This document shows positions 11,285-23,435 of a stretch of 64,000 bases of DNA, in pieces. The translations under genes and the position numbers were made by a program. The notes beneath the pieces are model-generated. The model did no database searches. It was not told the origin of the DNA and was given only the letters and a program-made list of their open reading frames with translations. The DNA comes from Diabrotica undecimpunctata (taxonomy: Eukaryota; Arthropoda; Insecta; Coleoptera; Chrysomelidae), in the NCBI RefSeq assembly GCF_040954645.1, contig NC_092805.1, positions 75,176,564 through 75,240,563 on the forward strand, read 5' to 3'. Within the stretch, counting starts at the first letter, position 1, and each line of letters opens with the position of its first letter.

Positions 11285-12744
11285 TGGTTACTATGCTGAA
11301 GAGATAGGCAAATCAAGAGAAATTCCCCACTATCACAGAGATTTTCTTCACATCCCACTAGACAAATTATCCAACACTATTGACGCTAGTCCGACAAGCT
11401 TTTTCAAAGATCACTTCAAAAATGCACCTCTCGCTACTGTACTCCCAATGCACCCACATACAAGAACAAACAAAAGACGATCTACATAAGATTACGCGAA
11501 AACAGAAACGCGGACTTTTTAATTTTCTAGGTACAGCTATCAAATACGTGACTGGAAATCCAGACGACTCTGACTTAGACTTATTAAAATCACACATAAT
11601 CTCTTTAGAAAATAAACAAAACGAAATTATTAAAAAATTGAATAACCAAATATCTTATGGAAACTCTTTTAACACGAGATTCGACAAACTTTTAGAAAAA
11701 CTAAATTCTGATAATTCAATTCTCATATCTGCACTTAACAAATTATCAGCTGATTTCGACAGCTATATCATTCTACACAATGAGATAATAAATCTCCAAA
11801 ATATAAACGAGTTTCTAATTAGACTTATTAGAACCATTACTTTATCTGAACTTAATATCTCTAATATAGAATTATTCACACTAAAGGAAATAATAGACCT
11901 TAAAGAAAACCTTCTCAAAATTTATCCCAGAAATTCAATCCCAAATAGTAATGCACACCCTTATGAACTTATAGAGTCAACAAAAACTTTAGTTTGTGTA
12001 ACTTCAAATACAATGCTCATAATAATTAAAATCCCTATACTCCATGAAATTCCTTACACTACATATAAAATCTACCCCATTCCAAACAAAGATCATGCTA
12101 TAATTCTGCCACGTGCAAGCTACTATACAAATAATAAATGGTTCGACACTTGTATAGGACAAGGCGATAACATAGTTTGTTCTAACTATGTACAATCCAA
12201 ATGTAACATACCCAATGTAGATAATTGCACAAAAACATTAATCACAGAGAACTTTTTCCAAGAAACCAGCAAAGTCATATTGCTAGGAATAGTTCACCCG
12301 ATGAGAATCCAGCAGATAGAAATTAATTCAACCAGCCTCTTGACGACAGATGTACCAATAATGATTGAAGGTATCCAATTTAATAAAAAGACGTCCCAAG
12401 ACATTTCCATTCCAAAAATTGTTCCAATAAAATTAATACCAAACCATGAGATGAAAATTGAAAAATTAACAATCCCAGAGACACATGGCCAAATTCAACC
12501 AATAGATACCATAGAAGTACTACCCCGATTATCAATAGGACTGAGCACCACTTCTGTTATAATATTTTTAACTATTTTAGCTTTCCTAATAATCTTCCTA
12601 ATTAGGAAAAGAAAACGAATTTCCAAAATCCTATTTGGAGAAAAATTGCATCCTGCCCAGATCCAGATATTAGACGAGCTGATAGCCGAAGTAACCAAAA
12701 CTTCGAGGACGAAGGCCCAACCAATGGAGGGAGGAGAAATGTAA
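11234..12744 (+). pseudogene. Element A env (F-like fusion glycoprotein), frameshifted
   Basis: Envelope protein of an endogenous insect retrovirus, made from a spliced mRNA: acceptor TTTTTCACAG ends at 11233 and the donor is at 4345. The first part (11234 to about 11436) and second part (open to TAA at 12742-12744) lie in different frames because of one indel near 11436. It has a furin-type site RKQKR followed by GLFNFLGTAIKYVTGN (fusion-peptide-like, as in errantivirus Env and baculovirus F), a long helical region, Cys-containing ectodomain, a transmembrane segment near codons 390-410 of the 454-codon frame, and a basic cytoplasmic tail. Nonfunctional as it stands. Confidence 0.8.
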
Positions 12745-12852
12745 CCATTAGCTCCCCTACTATTAAGAATCAGCAGATTCCGATATCCGACGTTATAAAT
12801 AGGAAGAAATCAATATTTTTATTATTATTGTAATTATTATGTTTCAATAGTC
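12736..12852 (+). repeat. Element A 3' LTR, truncated
   Basis: Starts GAAATG directly after a purine-rich tract (GGAGGGAGGA). Matches the first 117 bp of the 5' LTR with three differences, then diverges at GTC|GGTCAACTGG. Confidence 0.85.
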
Positions 12853-13148
12853 GGTCAACTGGTGGTACGTACATGATGTTTTGATTACCAACAGTAGAAA
12901 ATTTGTCCTGCTGTAAAATCATGATTATTTTACTAGAAAATATAATGTTGTTTAATAATAATAAAGTTGTTTCACTTTGCGTTCTCCATCGAGGTCGTAG
13001 TGAGACTGCTACCATTATACCTTCTGGTATTTAATATTTTGCCGATCAAGCAACACTTCCTATAGTCATTAACTTGGTACTGATATCTCTACCGATTTCA
13101 GCAAGCAGTCACCAAACTATTAAAACTGCTACATTCATGCCTCCTATT
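12853..13148. other. Unassigned sequence between element A and hAT remnant
   Basis: Nothing recognised. It may be the flank exposed by truncation of the element A LTR. Confidence 0.3.
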
Positions 13149-14262
13149 GAGTGGCGGCTCGTGGCTTGAGAGACAAGGTCGGCAAGGTATTTTTTGTCTC
13201 CTCAGATAGGTATACCGTCTAATAAAGACTATAAAGTAAATCATCATAGGAGATTTTTTGTTTTCTTGTTTTTTGTTTTTTTTTTCCTATAAATTTAGAA
13301 CCTAAACATGTTTATAAATTAACTCAAGTCTACGTTGTTTGGAAGTAACAAAATGGGTTATAACGTCATCGTAAAATTTATTAGAGTTTTGGAGAGATTT
13401 TAAAAGTTTTTTTTTTCTATTGACATTTGAGACAAGCTTGACATTCTCTCTTGTTTAATGGTATTTCGACAATAAGTTTTGATTCTTTTGAGGCAAGAGA
13501 AATCTCGTTCATTTGAGGCAGACGTTGGTGGTAATGAGAGAATTAATGACAATAATTTATTAATTTCGGTAACAGTTTGTTGTAATGAATTGCAGTATAT
13601 AAAATTATATATATCTTGTAACTTATCCCATCTTCCGAAAATATTTGGATCAGCATATAAAACTTTTAATTCATTTTCTAATTTTATTTTATTAAAGAAT
13701 GATGGATAATTTTTAATTAACCTGTCCAATAAATATCTTGGAAATTCTTTGGCGTAACTTTTAAATTTTGAATCGTCAAAGAGGTCAAAAATTTGCAATT
13801 CTTCAAAATTCGAAAAACGAGTATCTATTTGCATAATAATAGTATCCAAAATTTCAAAATATACTCGTTTTTCGATATCTGTGTCTGTGTCATGCCTTTG
13901 TCTTTTTTTTGGGGGTTCGGAAATATCAAGCGAGTCCAAAACTTCACTGCGTATATACTGGAAATTACTATCATTACGAAAATCTCTGAGATTTTGCACC
14001 AGTCTTGTTATTCTATTTTTGGAATGAATAATGTCAGTTAACTGATTTTGAACAACATTGAATATCAAATCGGTTTGGGTAAACACTTTCTTAAAAATAT
14101 TTAAAAGTATGTTAAAAGAATAATCATTTAATAAAGTTTTCAAACCGATTACTTCACAGATCGAGATATCATCACTTTGAAAATCGTCGCATTCAATAAT
14201 AAAATCAAAAACTTCCAAAAGCTCCAAAAATTTAACTTTTAATACACAGAAGAAATAATTAT
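13149..14262 (-). pseudogene. hAT transposase, C-terminal part, with one TIR end
   Basis: A minus-strand frame (14227 to 13400, 275 codons, uninterrupted) ends with the hAT C-terminal dimerisation motif LPPTSASNERDFSCLKRIKTYCRN. A PKKRQRHD basic patch lies mid-protein. Downstream of the stop, near 13150, the sequence GTGGCGGCTCGTGGC resembles the terminal repeat of ZMYM/ZBED-type hAT elements. The N-terminal zinc finger and first catalytic residues are missing upstream of 14227, where LINE sequence begins. A 5'-deleted copy, so no transposition activity is expected. Confidence 0.8.
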
Positions 14263-15221
14263 ATGCAGAAGAAACACAAATTAAAAAACGTTATCCACTT
14301 ATTGTACGCAAGAGAGATACCTCTAGGAAAAATCAAAACGACCGAAAATATATACCAAAATAACACAATAAAAGTAAAAGTAGAAGAAGAACCAACCGAC
14401 CCTAATAAAGCTGATAATGGGATAAGACAGGGATATTTCCTGAGTCCTCTATTGTTCAACCTGATTATGGATGAAATAATAAAAAAGTAATAACTAAAAA
14501 AAGATACCAAATGGAAGAAAAACAAATTAAAATAATCTGCTGTGCAAACGACGCAATACTACTCTTTCAAAATGAAGATGATTTACAACGTATGCTGCAC
14601 CAATTTCATATAACTGCCAGAAAATTTAACATGTTAATTTCCCCAAAAGAGACAAAATTCATGGTTACAACAGCAAATTTACTAAGATGTTAATTGGAGC
14701 TGAAAGGTCAGATAATAGAACAAGTGATGGAGTTTAAATATCTAGCCATCACATTATCTAGCTACGGAAAGCTCGAAACTAAAGTGGAAGATCCAGTGAA
14801 TAGAGCAAACAGAGCCGCAGGCTGCCTAAATGAAACAATATGAAGCAATAAAACTATCGGGAAAGAAACGAAAGGCAGAATTTACAAAACAGTCATCAGA
14901 CCAATGACATACGCGGCAGAAACAAGACCTGACACAGAGAGGACAAAAAGGATATTAGAAACATCAGAGATGAAAACACTTATAAAAATTGATGGTAAGA
15001 CACTATGGGACAGAGCTAGAAGTACAGATATACGACGTAGATGCAAGGTGGAGAACATCAAGAACTAGTTAAGAAATAGAAGAGTAGAATGGAACGATCA
15101 TATAAGCCGAATGACAATAAATAGAGTAGTAAAGACGGCAAGAGACGGTTAACCCGTAGAAAGACGATCAGTAGGAAGATCACGAAAACGATGGAACGGC
15201 AACTTACTGGAGGCACATTGA
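14259..15221 (+). pseudogene. LINE RT fragment (RT core to C-terminus)
   Basis: RT motifs GIRQG-FLSPLLFNLIMDEII (14425-14490), a degraded catalytic box CANDAILLF in place of YADDA (about 14540), and the downstream EFKYLAITLSSYGKLE, RTKRILETSEMKTL, RRVEWNDHISRM and GRSRKRWNGNLLEAH-stop (15219-15221) block. Several stops and shifts occur (about 14490, 14690, 14840, 15068, 15150). Same general LINE type as the fragment at 1-421 but a different family. Confidence 0.8.
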
Positions 15222-15306
15222 AAAATGACAGTCATGTCTAAATAAAAAGAGGAAGAGGAAGAAGACACAGGATAAACATTAAAATTGCTGCAAGAAAGAT
15301 AAAATA

Positions 15307-15402
15307 AATCAGTCATATTAATGTAGAATAGCAGAGGACATAGTGTTGAGAGAAAATAATGAATCAGTCATATTAATGTAGAATAGTAGAGGACAGAGTA
15401 TT
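15307..15402. repeat. Short imperfect tandem duplication
   Basis: AATCAGTCATATTAATGTAG and its following bases recur with a 55-bp period (15307 and 15362) in the 3' flank of the LINE. Confidence 0.7.
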
Positions 15403-15404
15403 TG

Positions 15405-16069
15405 TCATAGCTTTGGACAAGTGCCCAATTAAAAAAAGAACACAGGTCGTCCAAAAAAGATGGAACTCTAAAAACAAAATAGAATAGATTTAAAAAAATA
15501 AAAGCATAAACATGTCTTTTCCTACTTTTTTAATATTGAAAATACGTAAATAGAACATTGAATTAAAATGTAATCTTTGATAATCTATGATAAACCCATC
15601 ACCTGAACAGTGGCGCCGATATATGTAGTTGAAATTGTTTACACTTATTTTAACTGTTTATTTTGTTATTATCTAGATATGAGTTGCGACCGATATCACA
15701 AACTTATTTAATTTTCGTAAAGAGGCTCTTTAATACCTAAAATTATTACTATACAAATCTGATTCGAAATATCGTCAAAAAGTAATACACGGCATGTAAA
15801 ATTTAAATTTTTAATACAAAGTAAAAGATTAGGCATTACTTATGGGATTCAAAGAACGAGCGTTAAGGAAGATTGAAGTACTAATAAGATCACCGCAATC
15901 GGGCATACCCCGGGTAATGATGAATTAATTAATCGGCTAATTCTTCAGTCACCCCTTTAATATGATTTTGTCAAATTGGTCCTTTTTAGGACCAAATATT
16001 CTAATAACATATGTCTATAACTGTTAAGGGTATATCTAGAGATCAAGAAACTTTACTTTACTTAAACTT
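15405..16069. other. No recognisable feature
   Basis: Low-complexity AT-rich DNA; no coding signal or terminal repeats recognised on either strand. Confidence 0.35.
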
Positions 16070-17135
16070 ATCAGACATATGAGCTAAACACGAATGTAAC
16101 TTACTTCTAGTGCAGGAAACACATATAGGGCCTAACCTAGGGTATTTGGTATATAGCTGATCGCTGAAAACCACATCATAGATGTAGACATGCTATTTCT
16201 GTCGGAAAAGAAGCAAAGAATAACTTAAAGTAAGAAAGGACAAAACTAGTCAGCCGAGAGAACCTTTTAACGATGTTGAGCTTGGATCCACCATCTACAT
16301 ATTTAATAAAAAATAATACAACTACCGACATTGAGGATTCGAGCACAAAGCTTATTACGAAACCTGGACCAAAAACACTCTACAATGGCTTATCCGGATG
16401 ATGAACAACTGTATTCAAATTATGGAGATACCCAAAATTTAGAGACAAGCCAAAGTTGTTACCTTGCTTAAACCTGGCAAAAAAAAAGACCGGGCACGAA
16501 AAATATCCGGTATCAGGGGTGGTATTTTTCAATCTAAATGCCGCTTACGACACCTTAAATTACAGAATATTTCTCCAAAAACTATATGATATCCCCTTAG
16601 ATAACAAGCTCACTTATATTGTCTGCGTATGCCTACACAATAGAATATTTTTTGTATCACTCACTGGTAAGAATAGCAGATGAAGAACGGTCTCGCTTGG
16701 GGTAGCATAAAGGCACCTACACTGTATAACATTTACACAAACAAACGATCCATACCGGTAGATACTAGGACTTCTATTATATAGACGAGACACCTAATAT
16801 TGCACAATAAAAATAAACTATAAATCAATTTTCAGCCAAAACCCCTGAAAAACTCGTGGGTGTTCCTTCAATTTCCTCAACATAGACGTTTTCACAAAAC
16901 TGAACATCCAATCTTGTCATAAAATCATTGAACTGTAGACTTCCTATAAATTCCTTGAAAATAGTTTGTATCACACCGGGTCAGTCACAGATTATTGTTT
17001 AAAACTAAAAGGTTAATTGAGGACCAGAAATAATATTCTTCGCAAGCTTGTCAGCTAAAAATGAGGCGCACGTCCTTCCGCCCTTAAAACATAGACGCTT
17101 GTACTATATGCTTCTGCTGCCGAATATACCTTGTT
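16070..17135 (+). pseudogene. Jockey-like LINE ORF2, internally deleted
   Basis: Decayed EN start (LLLVQETHIGPN at about 16105), then after a large deletion the RT region: QWLIRMMNNC...IPKI, LLKPGKK, VFFNLNAAYDTLNYRIFLQKLY (16500-16590) and the C-terminal TRNNILRKL block (about 17020). Numerous stops and frameshifts. An open piece at 16456-16683 is part of it, not a gene in its own right. Confidence 0.7.
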
Positions 17136-18034
17136 AGACAAATTAACCATTCTTTCTTTTTGTGCACACTACTACCCATTTTAACACAAAAATATCTATT
17201 GAAACACTTAACCATATTTATTTTGAGATAGCCTTTTATCGAGATATCATATGTAGTACACAAATAAGACCAGAACTAAAATATTAAAAAAGCTTTATAC
17301 AATATATCGCAGAAGATTGGATAAAATAAAAGTAGTTTTTATTAATCAGATGCTTACATAAAATGTACAAAGACATACTCACGTAAACAAAATATATTAC
17401 GAAATTTCTGTAATTAAAAAAAACATCAAGTTCGGCATTGAACTAATAAAATTATATTAAATAAAAAAACAACATCTTTAAAAATACAGAAAAAATAAAA
17501 TTTTCTATGCAAGCGAACATTCCATTCAATAATAAGCTCAAAATCCTTTTGTATCTACATACCTGTTTTTTAAAGAACCAGTTACATTTTAGTACTTAGT
17601 TATAGCAGGTAATATGATATCCTCTGTTACACAGTGTAATGCGTATGACATTCCACTGTCTACAAACAGTAGATAAAAATAAGGAGCCCATATAAACCCT
17701 TCAGGGTATATGTTGAAAATATACGGTATAATCGCACAGTTGCCAAACTCTCAGAGCTTACTTAAACCGATAAACGTATGGTTCAAATATACAATGAAGA
17801 AGATCTGAACGACCCCTATAATATATACACGTGAACTAAGCGATATACATTTATGATACAGGGGTATTTACGGGCTCCAAAAAATTTTTATAAATTATTA
17901 AACTCTACATGTTGATGAATCGACTGAACCAATATTACGGAATTGTCAAGTGAGCTCCGTATATCGGTATCCACTTGACCACGGAGCTCAATTGAACCTG
18001 AATTTTAACATTGGCGGAGTTCACTTAATGCCGT

Positions 18035-18036
<2 letters not shown>
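17136..18036. other. No recognisable feature
   Basis: AT-rich, no coding pattern or repeats recognised. It ends at a long (TA)n array. Confidence 0.35.
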
Positions 18037-18107
<71 letters not shown>

Positions 18108-18108
18108 C

Positions 18109-18174
<66 letters not shown>

Positions 18175-18187
18175 TATATATATATAT
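18037..18187. repeat. (TA)n microsatellite
   Basis: About 150 bp of TA repeat with a few interruptions, bordering solo LTR E. Confidence 0.95.
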
Positions 18188-19479
18188 TGTTATGATGTAT
18201 TATTTGTGAATGATGAGCAATGAGTGTTTTTTAATAATATATATAGGGTTTTTATCGCGGTTCTCAAAGAATTAGTTTGTAAGCACTTTTTTAAATTATC
18301 TTTATTATATCTATTATGAAACACACATATATATCTAACATAACTAATGCAAAATTTAAAATAAACTATCTTTAAATTGAAATTCTTATGAAACTAATTA
18401 AATTATATAGACAATGTAAAATTTAAACAAACTATCTTTAAAATTGAAATAATTATGACACTAACTAAATTATATTAACAAAATTTTGTACCTTTCTTTC
18501 ACTGAATGCCTAAATGAAAATGTTCTCCAAAATAAAGATTTTAATCACCACTCAATGTCTTTGTTCTCAGCCTTGGTTATCCTTGTTTTTGTGAAATTAC
18601 TTTTTCCAATTATCAGCTTCCACCAATTTAAAATATATTTCTACTTAACTGTATTTATATTTATTCTTCTTTTTAATACACCAATCTCCAATCACCAAAT
18701 ATTATATAATTTTAATTTTCAATTGATACTTTCTTCCATTATCCAATTACCATTTTTACATAACATAATTTTTAATCTTCAATAATATTATCTTTATACT
18801 GTTTCTTAATCTTCATTAAACTTATTATATTGAACATCTGGACCTTCTGACTGACTTACTGAGCAATTGACTTCACTAACTAAATGTGTCTATCTTCTAA
18901 CTAACTTTCTTACTAACTGACTGGCCTCATAGTAACTGTAACTGATAACTGATGTCAAATCACCGGGTATTTATATCTTTTTCCATGTTCCAGAATCATC
19001 TGGCCAGAAATCATATTCGATTTGTTCCATCTCCTACATGTCTGAATTTTCTGGAACAGTCCATTTCGCAAACAAAGCCATCTCCGGTGATCTAGAGAAT
19101 TCCTTACTTTTCTATCGAGAATTTTATCGACATTTAGGCTTTTCAGATCAGAATATAAACTTAAATCAGTGACTATATATAAACTAAACATTTTTAAACT
19201 AACATATTATTATAACCCCACTTATATTCGTAAATTCTTATTCAACTGTCATTTAAATGTATAGTTGGTTGTCTATGCACATGGCTCACTTAAATATATT
19301 TACAATATTATAATTATAAAAAAAATACTTTTTATATGCTAATTTCTTAAAAATGCCCTCACATAAATAATTTTTATAATATTCTCTAGTATATAACTTA
19401 TTAAAATAACCAAATACATTTTATATCTAATATTATCTAGTATATAACTTACAAATTAATTTTTTAAACAATATCATTT

Positions 19480-19481
<2 letters not shown>
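18188..19481 (-). mobile_element. Solo LTR E (family of elements C and D)
   Basis: Homologous along its length to the LTRs of C and D; plus-strand TGTTATGATG is the U5 end, so the LTR points leftward. It has no internal region and (TA)n on both sides. The promoter side holds TATAAATA (plus 18968-18975, reversed) with HSE motifs: a 2-unit site at 18987-18996 and a perfect 3-unit GAA-TTC-GAA array at 19043-19057. Short open frames inside (for example 18486-18785) are noncoding. Confidence 0.85.

Positions 19482-19524
<43 letters not shown>
19482..19524. repeat. (TA)n microsatellite
   Basis: TA array between solo LTR E and element G. Confidence 0.95.
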
Positions 19525-19530
<6 letters not shown>

Positions 19531-19960
19531 TCTAATTAAGTTCTTTTATTATTTGAAGAGGGTTAACGTTATATTAAAAGTCCGCGATCTATGCGAGAAG
19601 TCTTTATTATATAGAATACACTGTAACGATGTTATTTACATTTACAATACACAAGATTACGGATAATTGTCTGTGACCTGCGAATTAAAATATCGAACAC
19701 CCCCGTCGTTAATTGGTTTCGTCTTTTCGTCTTTTTCGGCGTGCACGATAATTTAAGTATACTCAGTTCGAGCGACAAAAATCGAATCCCCCGGCTCAGG
19801 AGGAATGTGTGTTCTCGTCTACATATCTCCTGTCCCCCCTTCGCCTCTGAATCCCGTCTCCCTTATAGCGACTTAAGCATATTGTTTAAGTGGTTCCTTG
19901 CAGTGGCGTAACTAATGAATAAAACTATGCTAAATACTTATAGTACGAAATATTCCTACA
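19525..19960 (-). repeat. Element G 3' LTR
   Basis: 436 bp, near-identical to 24100-24535 with a handful of substitutions by eye (for example C/T near 19667 and A/G near 19770). Confidence 0.9.
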
Positions 19961-19973
19961 TTCGGCCATCCTG

Positions 19974-22900
19974 CTAGGAATCCGACTCGGATTCTGATTG
20001 GTTCTCTACCCATGCCTTCATATATTCAGCGCACGTTGATGTGCTCAGGGGGCCTTCAGGGCCATCCTGACTTTTTCACATCATATCTATCATTGGGCTT
20101 AACATCTACTACCACATATGGTCCAAGATATTTCTTCCTCAGTTTGAGTCCACCACCAAACTGCGTTCTCTTAATTGCCACTAGGTCCCCTTTTCTATAC
20201 ATTCTCGGCTTCTTCCTTCGTAAGTCATACCTGCGCTTATTGTCCTCCTGGACCTTGATTAACTGACGTCTACTCTCGTTTCTTAACATGTTTCTACCTT
20301 CATCATATTGTTTGATCATTTCCTGCTCTATTATTTCTTTCATCCTTAGATCCTCTTTATTCTTCATCTTTGTCCTAAAGAGTACTTCGAATGGCGTAGC
20401 ATCAATGCTTCTTTGATAAGTGCAATTAAAAAACTGTTGCAACTTATAAATATGCTTATACCACTTCGTCGGTTCCTCTATACTCAATTTGGTTAATACT
20501 GGGATTAACGTTCTATTGAAACGTTCTACTTGGCCATTGCCTCTTGGTACACCTGTCGTAATCTTAATGTGCTTAATTTCTTCACTTTGGCAATACTCTT
20601 CGAAATCGTTCGCTGTAAATGCGGTACCTCTATCGGATATTATTCGGAGAGGATTTCCGAAATCCTTCTGTTGCCTCTTCATACATTCTATGACTTCTTT
20701 TGCCGTCGTTGATTTTGTAGGATAAAACCATGCAAATTTAGAAAAATCGTCGATGATCACCAAAATGTGATTATAGTTCTTGTTGGTTGTAGCTAACGGT
20801 CCTAAATGATCAACATGAAATGTTTGTAAAGGTCCATCGATTTTTAGTATCGGATGTAACCAACCCTCTTTTTTACCTTCTTTTCTACTTCCAAGTATGC
20901 ACTTAATACAATTTCTTACACAATGCTCGACTTTTTCTCTAAGATTAGGAATATAACATTCTCTTTGAATTAACTCCTGTGTTTTTGTTACAGCAAAATG
21001 TCCTACGTCGTGTAACAGTTTAATTACTTCTGTTTGCATTCGTTTCGGAATAACTAACAATTCCTTACCTTCGTCATATTTAAATAGAATATTGTTTCTA
21101 ATCAGAAAGTCCTCGTAAGCTTCCGTAGCAAGTATTTTCTTTATTGCTTGAATGTGGTTATCAGCTTCTTGAGCATGCATTATTCTTTCTATAAAACCTG
21201 GTTCTTGTACTACTGATGTCTCATTTATTATCATGACTATAGGGTATCGACTGAGAGCGTCTACATGAGCCATCCTTGTTCCCTTTCTGTGTTCCAGTTC
21301 GTATTGATAATCTTCCAGTAACAGAGCCCACCTCGCAACTCTGGTAGTTAAATCTTTTTTATTCATGGTCTTCGTAAATGCGGAACAATCCGTTACTATT
21401 TTAAATTTGATTCCGAGTAGATAGATACGAAATTTTTTCACTGCTTCTATTATAGCTAAAACTTCTAATTCGTAACTTGTATACTTTTCCTCGGCTGGAC
21501 TTGTTTTCTTGCTCATATAATAAACTGGGTGAAACTTATTATCTTCTCTCGATCTCTGTAGAAGACAAGCTCCATATCCATGACTGCTAGCGTCTGTATG
21601 TAACTCGGTTTCTCTATCTGGGTGATAAATTTCTAACACCGGCCGACTAGTTAACAGCTCTTTAAGTTTTGAAAATGCACTCCTTTCTTTTGATCCAAAC
21701 TCAAAGGTTTGATTTTTTCTGAGTAGATCACTTAATGCTTTAGCTATCGTAGCATATGACGGTACAAATTTACGAAAGTATCCAGTCAGGCCTAAAAATG
21801 ACTGAATCTGCTTAAAGTTCGTTGGTTCCTTGAATTTCTTTATGGCCATTGATTTTTTCATCCGATGGCTGAATTCTGCCGTCCTCAATAATATATCCTA
21901 AGAACGTTACTCTTTTCTGTAAAAATTGGCACTTTTTCTTCTTTATCTCTAAGCCGTAGTCCCTAGCTACTTCGAGTACTTGCTTTAAACGTACAACTCC
22001 TTCTTCTTCGGATTTACTTAAAACTATTATGTCATCCATATAGTAAATTGCTATGTTCTTGGATGTCAGCTCTCTAAATATGTGGCTAATAAATCTTTGA
22101 AACACTGCAGGACTATTACACAATCCGAACGGACACCTTAAAAATTCGTATTGTCCGTCTGGGGTGACGAATCCCGTGTATTTAATGCTATCTTCCTCTA
22201 TTGGTACATGGAAGAATCCATTCTTGAGGTCTATTGTGCTAAAATATTCTGCACCTTGTAACCGATCCAATACATCTTCTATTAGAGGTAATGGAAACCT
22301 ATCTTTTATTATATTCCGGTTAAGTTTTCGGTAATCACCGCAAACTCTGATCTGTCCGTCTTTCTTTTTGACGAGTACAATTGGACTTGCAAAATCGGAT
22401 GTACTAGGTCGAATTATTTTTTTCTCTATCCATTCCTCAATTTGCTTACCTACTTCTTGCTTTTCTGGTATTGATAGCCTTCTTAGGTTTTGGTGTATCG
22501 GTTCTTCGCTACTTAGAATTATTTTCATTTTTATATCTGTAGTCTTGGTCTGTCGCGGTTCATAATTTTCCACCAATTCTTTTATCTCCATCTTAATATT
22601 TGGGTCTTTAATATGTTCCAGTTGTAGATTATCATCGTGTGTCGCCTCGTCAACTGCAATCCTCATTATCATATTATCTACTTCTTTTTTGCATACAATA
22701 ATTCTATCTTCGGTTATGGTAACCTCTGCTTGTTTTAGTATATTGTTTCCAAGAATAACTTCAACGTCTAATGCTCCTTTTGGGATTACATGAAATAAAA
22801 TGTGGAAATCTTCGCCTTGAATTTCCACTATTATGTTAAAAGAACCTAAAGTCTTAACCTTAATACCTCCTAATCCATTTAACTCTACTATATTCTTCAT
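19974..22900 (-). pseudogene. Element G pol (PR remnant, RT, RNase H, integrase)
   Basis: The frame from ATG 22900 begins after the protease D[TS]G site: it has the later PR part (VEVILGNNIL) but not the catalytic Asp. RT has VCGDYRKLNRNI, FSTIDLKNGFFHVPI and IYYMDDIIVLSK. A single-base indel in a run of A near 21857 separates this from the second frame (21888-20056). That frame holds RNase H (HTDASSHGYGACLL, SYELEVLAII, VDALSRYP) and integrase (HHCC GHFAVTK...CIKC; DDE core VDHLG, IISDRGTAF, GNGQVERFNRTL) plus a basic C-terminus with GPYVV. A further shift near 20070 separates the tail, which ends at 19974. Confidence 0.85.
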
Positions 22901-22913
22901 AAGAATGACGTCA

Positions 22914-23435
22914 TCAAAGCTTCGTCTTTAAAGCCATCGTTGGCCTACTTTCAGTTTCGTCCTCGTATTCATTATCGTCTTCATCGTCGAAATCGTCTTT
23001 ATCGTCATAAACGTCTTTATCTTCGTCATAAGCTTCTTTATCGTCGTCCGCGTCGTTGTCGTCATCGTCATCTTCGTCATTCTTGTCATCTACATTTAAT
23101 TCATTCAAAAACGAACAAATACGTTCAATTACGTCGTCATTTGCACCAGAATAATCCAGATCCAATACGTTACAGACTGCAACTAAGTCTGGCATATCTA
23201 ATTTCTGTTTTACGTCGTTTATCTTATCAGCATATTCGCTGGCATTTTTATCCCACGCAAAGCCTGAAAAATTTCGCAAGTTCCTTCTTGTTTGTCGCGG
23301 CACCCCTTCATCACCATATGCTATAATGTGCAACGCCTTAACAGCTTTATATGCCGAATTTTTAATATTATAACTAATTTTTTGAAAATCGGTAAGAGTC
23401 GTTTGTTTAAACTGCATTTTAAAAATTGATATCAA
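22914..23435 (-). CDS. DEK-like (SAP-type) domain ORF in gag position of element G
   Basis: 173 codons, intact, minus strand. Residues about 35-115 match the SAP region of the chromatin protein DEK: ALHIIAYG, RRNLRNFSGFAWDKNASEY, then LVAVCNVLDLDYSG and VIERICSFLNEL. In known DEK this fold binds DNA and bends or compacts chromatin. It is followed by about 45 almost purely Asp/Glu residues (CDS end at 22914), also a DEK-like trait. No intron across the domain, consistent with a retro-copied origin. The stop is 13 nt before the pol ATG, in another frame. It could be a captured host segment or a very divergent Gag N-terminus; the DEK resemblance is strong by eye. Confidence 0.7.
   Translation of the reverse strand: MISIFKMQFKQTTLTDFQKISYNIKNSAYKAVKALHIIAYGDEGVPRQTRRNLRNFSGFAWDKNASEYADKINDVKQKLDMPDLVAVCNVLDLDYSGANDDVIERICSFLNELNVDDKNDEDDDDDNDADDDKEAYDEDKDVYDDKDDFDDEDDNEYEDETESRPTMALKTKL

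Larger units (their letters stand above)
3991..12852 (+). mobile_element. Element A: errantivirus-like gypsy retrotransposon, defective
   Basis: Ty3/gypsy element in LTR-gag-pol-env-LTR order. LTRs share a GAAATG...CATTTC terminal inverted repeat pattern with element B. Domains are PR (LIDTGGS), RT (YMDD), RNase H, integrase and an Env with a baculovirus-F-like furin and fusion-peptide block. Coding regions carry frameshifts in gag, RT, the RT/RNase H junction, integrase end and env, and a 2-kb insertion splits pol. The 3' LTR is truncated after about 117 bp; within those bases it differs from the 5' LTR at three positions I can count. Roughly three quarters identical to element B in coding DNA, by eye. 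Confidence 0.9.

Noticed and set aside
20012..20725. Plus-strand open frames within element G and similar shadows in C (43015-43311, 43783-44022) and D (minus strand)
   Set aside because: They lie antisense to well-supported pol genes and carry no recognisable motif.
22914..23435. The DEK-like ORF as a resident host gene
   Set aside because: It lies between the 5' LTR/primer-binding site and pol of the same element, on the same strand, without introns; host gene status is not supported.
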